A program made the translations under genes and the position numbers. Of a DNA stretch of 16,042 nucleotides, positions 8,069-13,741 are shown in pieces (positions within the stretch are counted from its first letter, which is position 1; the number at the start of each line of letters is the position of its first letter). Below the pieces are notes generated by a model. The model had not been told where the DNA came from. It was given only the letters and a program-made list of their open reading frames with translations, and did no database searches. This stretch comes from Bacillota bacterium (GTDB lineage Bacteria > Bacillota > Clostridia > Peptostreptococcales > Anaerovoracaceae), in the NCBI GenBank assembly GCA_016280485.1, contig JAEEGU010000163.1, positions 1 to 16,042 on the forward strand, read 5' to 3'.

Positions 8069-9256
8069 CTATTTAAAAATCTTTTCAAGATTCTTTTTTA
8101 TTCTTTCCTTGTTGTTGCTGATTTCTTCTTTATTTGAGCTTCCGTCCGCTTCCTTTGCTTTGGTCGCTCCCGAAGAAATATTAAATACCTTTCCCCCCTT
8201 AAATGAGTCCTTTACCTTTTCATAAAGCTCTGTGGTTGTTACAAAAAGCTGCACACTGCCAAGAGAATCTATCATGTAGGATTGTCTCTCACTGTCGAGC
8301 TCCGACATTACATCGTCGAGTAAAAGTATAGGGCTTTCACCTGTTTCGTCTCTTATTATTCTTACCTCCGCGAGCTTTAATGCGAGCGCGGCGGTTCTTT
8401 GCTGTCCCTGCGATCCGTAATGTCTGATATCTACATTGTCAATGCTAAGCTTAATATCATCCTTGTGCGGACCCTTTGTCGTATGGTGTAGCCTGATATC
8501 AGCCTCACGGCTTTTTTCAAGCTCTTCAAAGAATATATCCTTTTGAGTTCTTGTTTTATTTCCTTCTTCTGCAAGAGGAATGCTCGGTTCATAGGTAATC
8601 TTTAAAGATTCCTTGTTTCCCGTTATATCCTCGTGTATTGACTTTGAAATTTTTGCAACCTTTTCATAGAAGAAAATTCTTTCCTTTATGAGAGGAAGTC
8701 CGTACTTTACAAGCTCTTCGTCATAAGAAGCAAGGAGTCCCCGGTCTATATTATTTCCCTTTAAGAGGGTATTTCTTTCATGTAAAACTCTGCGGTAAAG
8801 GGAAAGATATGTACTGTAAGATCCCTTTAGCTGACAAATTTCTCTGTTTAAAAATCTGCGGCGTTTTTCAGGTTCATCCTTTACTATTCTAAGGTCTTCC
8901 GGAGTAAATGAAACCACATAGATATTTTTTAAAATATCCGTGGATTTTTTCATAGGAATACCATCTACGTTTGCTGCCTTTTTATCCTTGGAAATTGCTA
9001 TTTCTATTTTTATTTCTTTTCCGTTGGATTTTTCGGCCTTTACTCCGACACGGCAGAAATTAGCTCCAAAACCTATCATTTCACTGTCTTTGGATGTTCT
9101 GAAGCTTTTTCCGCAGGAAGTTAAATATATTGCCTCCAATATATTTGTTTTTCCCTGGGCATTATTTCCCAAAATTAAATTTATTTTTGGGTCGAAATTA
9201 ATGTCCAAATGATCGTAGTTTCTGAAATTGTCAAGATGAAGCTCTTTAATATACAT
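8069..9256 (-). CDS. recF: DNA replication and repair ATPase RecF
   Basis: RecF is an SMC-like ATPase that helps RecO and RecR load RecA at gaps. The protein has 395 residues. Walker A is GNNAQGKT (30-37), followed by the family segment NILEAIYLTSCGKSFRT. The ABC signature GSQGQQR is at 281-287, and Walker B with D-loop, ILLLDDVMSELDSERQ, at about 310-325. The start ATG at 9256 has a GGGAAA ribosome site and lies 23 bases after dnaN, so the small yaaA gene often found between them is missing. The conserved fold ends around GGKVFNISSG (354-363). A charged, lysine- and glutamate-rich tail of 32 residues follows, longer than the 360-370 residues usual for RecF. The gene is visibly more AT-rich than gyrBA. 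Confidence 0.97.
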   Translation of the reverse strand: MYIKELHLDNFRNYDHLDINFDPKINLILGNNAQGKTNILEAIYLTSCGKSFRTSKDSEMIGFGANFCRVGVKAEKSNGKEIKIEIAISKDKKAANVDGIPMKKSTDILKNIYVVSFTPEDLRIVKDEPEKRRRFLNREICQLKGSYSTYLSLYRRVLHERNTLLKGNNIDRGLLASYDEELVKYGLPLIKERIFFYEKVAKISKSIHEDITGNKESLKITYEPSIPLAEEGNKTRTQKDIFFEELEKSREADIRLHHTTKGPHKDDIKLSIDNVDIRHYGSQGQQRTAALALKLAEVRIIRDETGESPILLLDDVMSELDSERQSYMIDSLGSVQLFVTTTELYEKVKDSFKGGKVFNISSGATKAKEADGSSNKEEISNNKERIKKNLEKIFK

Positions 9257-9279
9257 TTTATTTTCCCGCTCTTTTTATA

Positions 9280-10401
9280 TTAGCCTATATTTGATATTCT
9301 TACCGGTAAAACGAGATATTCGTATTTATCTTCTTCGTATGATTTAATTAAGCATGGGTTAACGGAAGCGATGAAATCCATTATTATTTTTTCTTCTTCC
9401 GCAACCTTTAATACATCTAAGATATATTTTGAATTAAATCCAATTTCAAGACCTTCTCCCTCTATTTCGGCAAATACAACTTCTTTTACATTACCTTCCT
9501 CAGATCTTGAAGTTATTACTATAGAATTCTCCTCTATCTTCATTCTTATTAAATTATTTTTTCCTTCTTTTGCAAGCAGCGATGCTCTTTCTATTGCATC
9601 AGTAAGCTCTGCTGTATTTATTACTGCTCTGCATTTATGAGTTTTAGGAATTATATCGGCATATTTTATATATTCGCCTTCAAGGAGCCTAATTACAACC
9701 TTTGTGTTTTCTATTTCTATTAATGCTCTCTTTTTTGAGAATAGAATATTTACATCATTTTCTTCTTCTATATCTGAAAGTATTTTATTAAGATCGTTTA
9801 ATATTTTTGCTGTTATAATGAGAGAATTTTCTTTTTCACTCTTTATATTACTCTTGCATATTGCCATTCTGAAGCCGTCCAGAGCAACCATATTAAATGA
9901 ATCTAATTTTTTCTCAAGGAGAACACCTACTATTATTCCCTTTGATTCATCTACACTGGCGGAGAAGCTTGTCTTTCTGATCATTTCCTTTAAGACTTCT
10001 TTATTTATAACAAGCTCGTCCTTTGGACCTTCTATTTCTCCTATTGCAGGAAAATCATCGGCAGAAAGTCCGGCAATCTTAAATTCACTTTCTCCGGCCT
10101 TTATAAAAATATTTCCCTGTTCTTTTTCCTCTACAGTAACATTTGAGTTTGAAGGAAGCCTCCTTATATAATCACCGAAAAGCCTTGCCATAACAACTAC
10201 AGAACCCGGTTCGTAATTTTCTACTTCTATCTTTTTTTCTATCGAAAGATCGAGGTCTGATGCTGTAAGAATTAAGTATCCTTCTTCTGTAACCTTTAAT
10301 AAAAAGCCTCTTAATATATTAAGCGTTGTTTTATTACTTACTGCTTTTGAAACTGTGTTTAATGCTTTAGTCAGTGTTACTTGATTACAAGTAAATTTCA
10401 T
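9280..10401 (-). CDS. dnaN: DNA polymerase III beta subunit (sliding clamp)
   Basis: The protein has 373 residues, a normal length for the three-domain clamp that encircles DNA and tethers polymerase and other partners. It begins MKFTCNQVTLTKALNTVSKAV and ends YEYLVLPVRISNIG, close to the usual clamp C-terminus whose penultimate strand borders the partner-binding pocket. Internal family marks are LTASDLDLSIEKKIEVENYE near residues 40-60 and GSVVVMARLFGDYIRRLP near 61-78. The ATG at 10401 has a strong GGAGGC ribosome site. The gene follows dnaA after a 157-base spacer that holds a DnaA box and precedes recF by 23 bases. Codon choice is strongly AT-rich, with many AAA, GAA, ATA and TTT codons. 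Confidence 0.97.
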   Translation of the reverse strand: MKFTCNQVTLTKALNTVSKAVSNKTTLNILRGFLLKVTEEGYLILTASDLDLSIEKKIEVENYEPGSVVVMARLFGDYIRRLPSNSNVTVEEKEQGNIFIKAGESEFKIAGLSADDFPAIGEIEGPKDELVINKEVLKEMIRKTSFSASVDESKGIIVGVLLEKKLDSFNMVALDGFRMAICKSNIKSEKENSLIITAKILNDLNKILSDIEEENDVNILFSKKRALIEIENTKVVIRLLEGEYIKYADIIPKTHKCRAVINTAELTDAIERASLLAKEGKNNLIRMKIEENSIVITSRSEEGNVKEVVFAEIEGEGLEIGFNSKYILDVLKVAEEEKIIMDFIASVNPCLIKSYEEDKYEYLVLPVRISNIG

Positions 10402-10558
10402 AGAATGCCTCCGTTTATCTTTTAATTTAAATAAATTCTTTTAATATTTATAATATACACTGTTAATAACGTGGATAACCCTTAAAGATATTCATTTTCT
10501 AACAGCTTTTTATTTAATAAGTATGTTGAAAATATGTTAATTGAGTGTTAATAAAATT
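10402..10558. other. dnaA-dnaN spacer with DnaA box and AT-rich DNA (possible unwinding element)
   Basis: This 157-base spacer contains one DnaA box (10472-10480, minus strand). On the dnaN side of it is very AT-rich DNA, about 10415-10471, made of runs such as TTTAATTTAAATAAATTC. TGTTAATAA occurs at 10463-10471 and again at about 10546-10554; its complement TTATTAACA differs from the DnaA-box consensus at one position. In B. subtilis the equivalent spacer holds the DNA-unwinding element, so this is a good candidate for the duplex-opening half of the origin. A weak dnaN promoter (TTATCC, 17 bases, TATTAT on the minus strand) is possible but unconvincing. Confidence 0.5.
10472..10480 (-). promoter_or_regulatory. 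DnaA box downstream of dnaA
   Basis: The minus strand reads TTATCCACG, one mismatch (last base) from the TTATNCACA consensus. Its position just before the AT-rich part of the spacer, in the direction of dnaN, is what a DnaA-guided opening site would show. Confidence 0.65.
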
Positions 10559-11923
10559 TTATTCCCTTATTTCATCTATTAAAGATTCTATAAGTTTCTT
10601 AGTATCTTCACTGTTTTTTATTTCAGTACTTATTTTGTCGCAGGCATGAATTACGGTACTGTGATCCCTGCCTCCGAAATACTCTCCTATTTTAGGAAGA
10701 GAAAGCTGTGTAAGCTCTTTACAAAGATACATTGCAATATGTCTCGGATATGAAAACTTTTGTGCTCTGTTTTTTGATTCCAGATCCGTCATCTTTATAT
10801 TAAAGTGCTTACAAACTTTTTTCTTTATATTTAAAGGATTTATTTCATTGTCTTTTTCTGTGAAAATTTCTTTTAATACCTGCTTTGCAAATTTCATATT
10901 TATAGGTTCATTCATTAGATTTGAAAATGTATAAACCTTTGAAAATGCACTTTCAAGCTCTCTGATATTATTTGTAAATTTTTCAGCTATCAGTTGAATA
11001 ACTTCATTTACGTTTTCATCAACAGTGATATTTTCATTATTTGCGTTATTTAAAAGAATAGCAATTCTTGTTTCCAAATCCGGCGGAGTAATATCAGCAA
11101 CAAGACCGCTTGAAAGTCTGGATGTAAGTCTTTCATCAAAAGTCTTTAAATTTGTATAAGGTCTGTCGGAGGAAATAACAATCTGTTTTTTCTTTCTATA
11201 GAGATCGTTAAAATTATTAAAGAACTCTACAAGACATTGTTCTTTACCTTCTAAAAATTGAATATCGTCTATCATTAAAACATCGACATTTCTGTATTTT
11301 TTTCTAAATTCACTTGTTCTGTTTTTTCCTCTGACGGTATTACTGCCTATGGCGGCAATAAATTCATTTACAAACATTTCTGAGGAAACATAGAGAACTT
11401 TCTTCTTAAAATTAGTATCCTTTAATATCTGGCAGCCTATAGCATGCATTAAATGCGTTTTTCCGAGGCCTGAACCACCATAAAGGAAAAGAGGGTTATA
11501 GCTCTCTGAAGGGGACTCAGCAACGGCTACAGCGGCTGCATGAGCAAATTTATTATTTTCTCCCACTATAAAATTCTCAAATGTAAATTTTGGATTTAGC
11601 CAATTTTCGTCGGTAAGGGTAGGGGAATGCATAGAAGGATCACCGTTTGGAATGAGCTCCTCCTTTTGATCAACGGAAATTGTAATACTAAAAGGCACGC
11701 CGAAGGAATTTTCTGCGGCGTTTGAAATAATAGAAATATAACGCTTATAAAGCTGTTCTTTTGCCAAATCATTTTCTGCAACCAAATATAACATACCTAG
11801 CTTTTCATCGACTCTCTTTAATTTGAGATTTTCGAACCAGGTAGAATATGCTATAGGTTGAACGAAGTTTTTGATGGAAAATAACGCTTCATCCCATTTT
11901 TTAGATGCTTCTAAGTTAGTCAT
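10559..11923 (-). CDS. dnaA: Chromosomal replication initiator protein DnaA
   Basis: DnaA binds DnaA boxes, opens the origin and loads the helicase. The protein has 454 residues, normal for Bacillota. Domain I is residues 1-85 (WDEALFSIKNFVQPIAYSTWF). A short linker leads to domain III, which opens with NPKFTFENFIVGENNKFAHA. Walker A is GGSGLGKT (149-156), and Walker B is DVLMIDDIQFLEGK (from about 214). Domain IV has the helix-turn-helix signature GGRDHSTVIHACDKI near the C-terminus. The ATG at 11923 is preceded by AAGGA at 11931-11935, and a promoter with a DnaA box inside it lies about 35-60 bases upstream, so autoregulation is likely. The gene is AT-rich like dnaN and recF. Confidence 0.98.
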   Translation of the reverse strand: MTNLEASKKWDEALFSIKNFVQPIAYSTWFENLKLKRVDEKLGMLYLVAENDLAKEQLYKRYISIISNAAENSFGVPFSITISVDQKEELIPNGDPSMHSPTLTDENWLNPKFTFENFIVGENNKFAHAAAVAVAESPSESYNPLFLYGGSGLGKTHLMHAIGCQILKDTNFKKKVLYVSSEMFVNEFIAAIGSNTVRGKNRTSEFRKKYRNVDVLMIDDIQFLEGKEQCLVEFFNNFNDLYRKKKQIVISSDRPYTNLKTFDERLTSRLSSGLVADITPPDLETRIAILLNNANNENITVDENVNEVIQLIAEKFTNNIRELESAFSKVYTFSNLMNEPINMKFAKQVLKEIFTEKDNEINPLNIKKKVCKHFNIKMTDLESKNRAQKFSYPRHIAMYLCKELTQLSLPKIGEYFGGRDHSTVIHACDKISTEIKNSEDTKKLIESLIDEIRE

Positions 11924-11955
11924 TTCGATATCCTTAAATATATTTATTCAGTTTC

Positions 11956-11984
11956 ATTATATCTGAAAAGTTATCCACAGACAA
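11956..11984 (-). promoter_or_regulatory. Predicted sigma-A promoter of dnaA
   Basis: On the minus strand TTGTCT (11984-11979), a 17-base spacer and a perfect TATAAT (11961-11956) lie just upstream of the dnaA ATG. The consensus DnaA box at 11971-11979 overlaps the last base of the -35 element and fills half the spacer. DnaA bound there would be expected to block RNA polymerase. Confidence 0.8.
11971..11979 (+). promoter_or_regulatory. DnaA box 1 (perfect consensus)
   Basis: TTATCCACA is an exact match to the consensus and the strongest box in the window. It sits inside the dnaA promoter. Confidence 0.85.
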
Positions 11985-11993
11985 TACTAAAAT

Positions 11994-12002
11994 TGTGGAA
12001 AA
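11994..12002 (-). promoter_or_regulatory. DnaA box 2
   Basis: The minus strand reads TTTTCCACA, one mismatch (third base) from consensus. The same 9-mer recurs on the plus strand as box 3. Confidence 0.55.
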
Positions 12003-12044
12003 ACACTAAAATAAAAGTAAAAAATAACCAATTAAAAATACTAC

Positions 12045-12053
12045 TTTTCCACA
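12045..12053 (+). promoter_or_regulatory. DnaA box 3
   Basis: TTTTCCACA has one mismatch from consensus. It is paired head to head with box 4, three bases away. Confidence 0.55.
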
Positions 12054-12056
12054 GAA

Positions 12057-12065
12057 AGTGGATAA
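12057..12065 (-). promoter_or_regulatory. DnaA box 4
   Basis: The minus strand reads TTATCCACT, with one mismatch at the last base. Confidence 0.6.
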
Positions 12066-12068
12066 AAT

Positions 12069-12077
12069 TGTGTATAT
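12069..12077 (-). promoter_or_regulatory. DnaA box 5 (weak)
   Basis: The minus strand reads ATATACACA, with one mismatch at the first base. It is in the same orientation as box 4, with start points 12 bases apart. Confidence 0.4.
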
Positions 12078-12124
12078 CTTTTTACCCCTCCACAATATGT
12101 TGTGCTTTAAAATGAAAATGCCCG

Positions 12125-12143
12125 AAAAAACCTTAAAAAACCT
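12125..12143. repeat. Phased A-tract direct repeat
   Basis: AAAAAACCT occurs at 12125-12133 and again at 12135-12143, a 10-base period that places two A-tracts on the same face of the helix. Such DNA is expected to be bent. It lies 20-40 bases upstream of the rpmH -35 element, between the DnaA boxes and that promoter. Confidence 0.45.
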
Positions 12144-12163
12144 ATATAATAGCTCAATTTTCA

Positions 12164-12192
12164 TTGACTTTTACATGATTTAAGTATATAAT
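12164..12192 (+). promoter_or_regulatory. Predicted sigma-A promoter of rpmH
   Basis: TTGACT (12164-12169), a 17-base spacer and TATAAT (12187-12192) give a near-perfect promoter. The expected start is near 12199, leaving a leader of about 65 bases before rpmH. High strength fits a ribosomal-protein gene. Confidence 0.88.
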
Positions 12193-12203
12193 ACTCAAGT
12201 ATC

Positions 12204-12232
12204 TGTGTATTATTGAAATTTAGATAATCACA
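12204..12232 (+). other. Stem-loop in the rpmH leader
   Basis: TGTG-T-ATTAT (12204-12213) can pair with ATAATCACA (12224-12232), giving nine base pairs with one bulged T and a loop of about 10 bases, close to the predicted 5' end of the transcript. It could stabilise the mRNA. The arms also weakly resemble DnaA boxes. No T-run follows, so it is not a terminator. Confidence 0.35.
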
Positions 12233-12263
12233 CGCAAATTTAATAAAAAGGAGGTGCGCGACT

Positions 12264-12398
12264 ATGAAAATGACTTTGCAGCCAAAGAAGAGACAGAGAA
12301 GCATGGAACACGGTTTCCGCAAGAGAATGAGCACAAAGAACGGTAGAAATGTTTTAAAGAGAAGAAGAGCCAGAGGAAGAAAGAAGTTATCAGCATAA
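12264..12398 (+). CDS. rpmH: Large ribosomal subunit protein bL34
   Basis: This 44-residue, highly basic protein of the 50S subunit begins MKMTLQPKKRQRSMEHGF and ends RRRARGRKKLSA, both standard for bL34. The length is exactly typical. The ATG at 12264 is preceded by a strong AAGGAGGTG ribosome site at about 12249-12255. It is the first gene of the rightward arm, behind a near-consensus promoter. A small hairpin after its stop separates it from rnpA, which probably keeps rpmH mRNA in excess over rnpA. Confidence 0.97.
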   Translation: MKMTLQPKKRQRSMEHGFRKRMSTKNGRNVLKRRRARGRKKLSA

Positions 12399-12426
12399 AG
12401 ACCGCAAAGACGTGGTCTTTTTGTTT
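12397..12426 (+). terminator. Weak terminator or attenuator between rpmH and rnpA
   Basis: AAAGACC (12397-12403) pairs with GGTCTTT (12414-12420) in a 7-bp stem with a 10-base loop, followed by TTGTTT. It overlaps the rpmH stop codon. The stem has only three G-C pairs, so partial read-through into rnpA is expected. Confidence 0.6.
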
Positions 12427-12438
12427 GGAAAGGTTGAT

Positions 12439-12774
12439 ATGTTAAAACCTAACGTTCTACGCAAAAAATCCGATTTCAATTGTATTTACAATAAAGGCAA
12501 ATCGGTAGGAGACAGGTATGTGGTACTTTTCTATCGCAAGAACGGTCTCAAGACAAACAGAACAGCTTTTTTAGCTTCAAAAAAAGTAGGAAATGCGGTG
12601 ACAAGAAACAGAGCCCGCAGATTAATGAAGGAAAGCTACAGACAGCTTTCGGAAAATCTGGCAGACGGATATGATTTAATCATTATTGCCAGAAGCACAA
12701 TTGTAAACAAGAAATGCGCAGAGGTTCAAAAATCGCTGGCTTCTGCGTTCAAGAGAGCCGGCATTAAAAAATAA
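12439..12774 (+). CDS. rnpA: Ribonuclease P protein component
   Basis: This is the protein subunit of RNase P, which helps the catalytic RNA process the 5' ends of tRNA precursors. It has 111 residues from the ATG at 12439, with a GGAAAGG ribosome site at about 12427-12433. A GTG at 12412 also opens the frame, but it lies inside the attenuator hairpin and would add nine unusual residues, so it was not chosen. The family signature is RTAFLASKKVGNAVTRNRAR (41-60), where the RNR motif contacts RNA; it is followed by RLMKESYR. An early Phe and basic segment are also present. The conserved rpmH-rnpA-yidD-yidC order supports the call. Confidence 0.95.
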   Translation: MLKPNVLRKKSDFNCIYNKGKSVGDRYVVLFYRKNGLKTNRTAFLASKKVGNAVTRNRARRLMKESYRQLSENLADGYDLIIIARSTIVNKKCAEVQKSLASAFKRAGIKK

Positions 12775-12784
12775 AGGTGAAAAA

Positions 12785-12997
12785 ATGAAATATATAATGA
12801 TATTTCTTATCAGACTTTATCAAATTTTCATATCGCCTTTGCTTGGACCGAACAAATGCAGATTTTATCCGACATGTTCGGTGTATTTTATCCAGGCCCT
12901 GCAAAAGTATGGATTTTTTAAGGGCTGCTATCTTGGGATTAAACGTATTTCAAAGTGCCACCCGTGGAATCCGGGAGGCTACGATCCTTTGAAATAA
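12785..12997 (+). CDS. yidD: Membrane protein insertion efficiency factor YidD
   Basis: This is a 70-residue small membrane-associated protein thought to help YidC-dependent membrane protein insertion. An amphipathic or hydrophobic N-terminal helix (MKYIMIFLIRLYQIFISPLL) is followed by the conserved cysteine motifs CRFYPTCSVY and KCHPWNPGGYDPLK. The usual end of the family is DPVP or similar, so DPLK is a slight variant. The ATG at 12785 is 10 bases after rnpA, with AAAGGTGA as ribosome site. yidC follows 12 bases later. Confidence 0.94.
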   Translation: MKYIMIFLIRLYQIFISPLLGPNKCRFYPTCSVYFIQALQKYGFFKGCYLGIKRISKCHPWNPGGYDPLK

Positions 12998-13009
12998 TCG
13001 GAGGAAAAT

Positions 13010-13720
13010 ATGGGACTTATCGCAAAACCACTGGGTTGGTTACTTAGCCAATTATATCTGGTTATCAATAATTATGGACTGACTTTAATTATATTCACCA
13101 TAATATTTAAGTTCTGTCTGTATCCTCTTTACAAGAAGCAAATTGTATCATCCACCAAAATGGCCGAAGTTCAGCCAAAGATGATGGAGATTCAGAGAAA
13201 ATATGCTGACGACAAGGAAAAGCAGAATGAAAAAATGATGGAGCTTTACAAGCAAGAGGGCTTCAACCCTATGGGTGGTTGTTTGCCGCTCCTCATTCAG
13301 ATGCCTATCATCATGGCACTGTTCATGCTTCTTCGTAATCCTCTTGCTTATACAACAAGTGACAGCATGATCTTCGCTGTACACGAAGCTTTCTTGTGGA
13401 TACACGACTTAACTCAGCCGGATCTTTGGATTTTACCAATCGCAGCCGGAATTACGAGCTTCGTTTCCTTCCACCAGTCTCAGCAGCAGCAGACAGCCCT
13501 CGATTCAAAGGGTGGTGCAAACAGCTCTGCCGCAATGATGAAAATGATGAAGTATGTGTACCCTGTCATCATCGTATGGATGGGTCGCAGCTTCCCTGCA
13601 GGTCTTACGCTTTACTGGTTTATTAGTACTGCAACACAGATCGGCTTCAATATGCATCTCAACAAGCTTCGCAGAATGATGAGAGCAGAGGCAGAGGTAA
13701 AGAAGGAAAAGAAAGCTTAA
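13010..13720 (+). CDS. yidC: Membrane protein insertase YidC (Oxa1 family)
   Basis: This is a 236-residue polytopic insertase that places proteins in the cytoplasmic membrane alone or with Sec. It is the short clostridial form: it begins MGLIAKPLGWLLSQLYLV with no lipoprotein signal. Predicted membrane segments are around 19-40, 92-110, 139-155, 183-192 and 198-214. A charged cytoplasmic hairpin (about 41-88, KMAEVQPKMMEIQRKYADDK) and the motif GFNPMGGCLPLLIQMPIIMA are typical. The groove residue that is Arg in B. subtilis aligns with Lys34 (IIFKFCLYPLYKKQ), so positive charge is kept. The basic tail KKEKKA could touch the ribosome. The ribosome site GGAGG is at 13000-13004. jag follows 21 bases later. 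Confidence 0.95.
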   Translation: MGLIAKPLGWLLSQLYLVINNYGLTLIIFTIIFKFCLYPLYKKQIVSSTKMAEVQPKMMEIQRKYADDKEKQNEKMMELYKQEGFNPMGGCLPLLIQMPIIMALFMLLRNPLAYTTSDSMIFAVHEAFLWIHDLTQPDLWILPIAAGITSFVSFHQSQQQQTALDSKGGANSSAAMMKMMKYVYPVIIVWMGRSFPAGLTLYWFISTATQIGFNMHLNKLRRMMRAEAEVKKEKKA

Positions 13721-13741
13721 CAATTGGAGGAAAATTAGAAT

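Larger units (their letters stand above)
11924..12263. other. Predicted chromosomal replication origin (oriC), dnaA-rpmH spacer
   Basis: This 340-base divergent spacer holds no gene. It contains five DnaA-box-like 9-mers in mixed orientation within 107 bases (11971-12077), an AT-rich stretch between the second and third boxes (about 12001-12044), the dnaA promoter on the minus strand, phased A-tracts, and the rpmH promoter and leader on the plus strand. The inverted pair at 12045-12065 has TCCAC and GTGGA arms, and CACAA/TTGTG form another small inverted repeat at 12091-12104. The setting (dnaA one way, rpmH the other, all genes pointing outward) matches the conserved Bacillota origin. Confidence 0.88.

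Noticed and set aside
9704..10171. Plus-strand open frame of 155 codons opposite dnaN
   Set aside because: It is a serine/phenylalanine-rich antisense shadow of the AT-rich dnaN gene with no start signals.
12086..12094. Possible sixth DnaA box, CCCTCCACA
   Set aside because: It matches the TTATNCACA consensus only in the CCACA half, too little to count.
12145..12150. Second TATAAT upstream of rpmH
   Set aside because: No acceptable -35 hexamer lies about 17 bases upstream, and the promoter at 12164-12192 is far better.
12412..12438. Upstream GTG start for rnpA
   Set aside because: It falls within the attenuator hairpin and adds residues not seen in RNase P proteins. The ATG at 12439 has a proper ribosome site.
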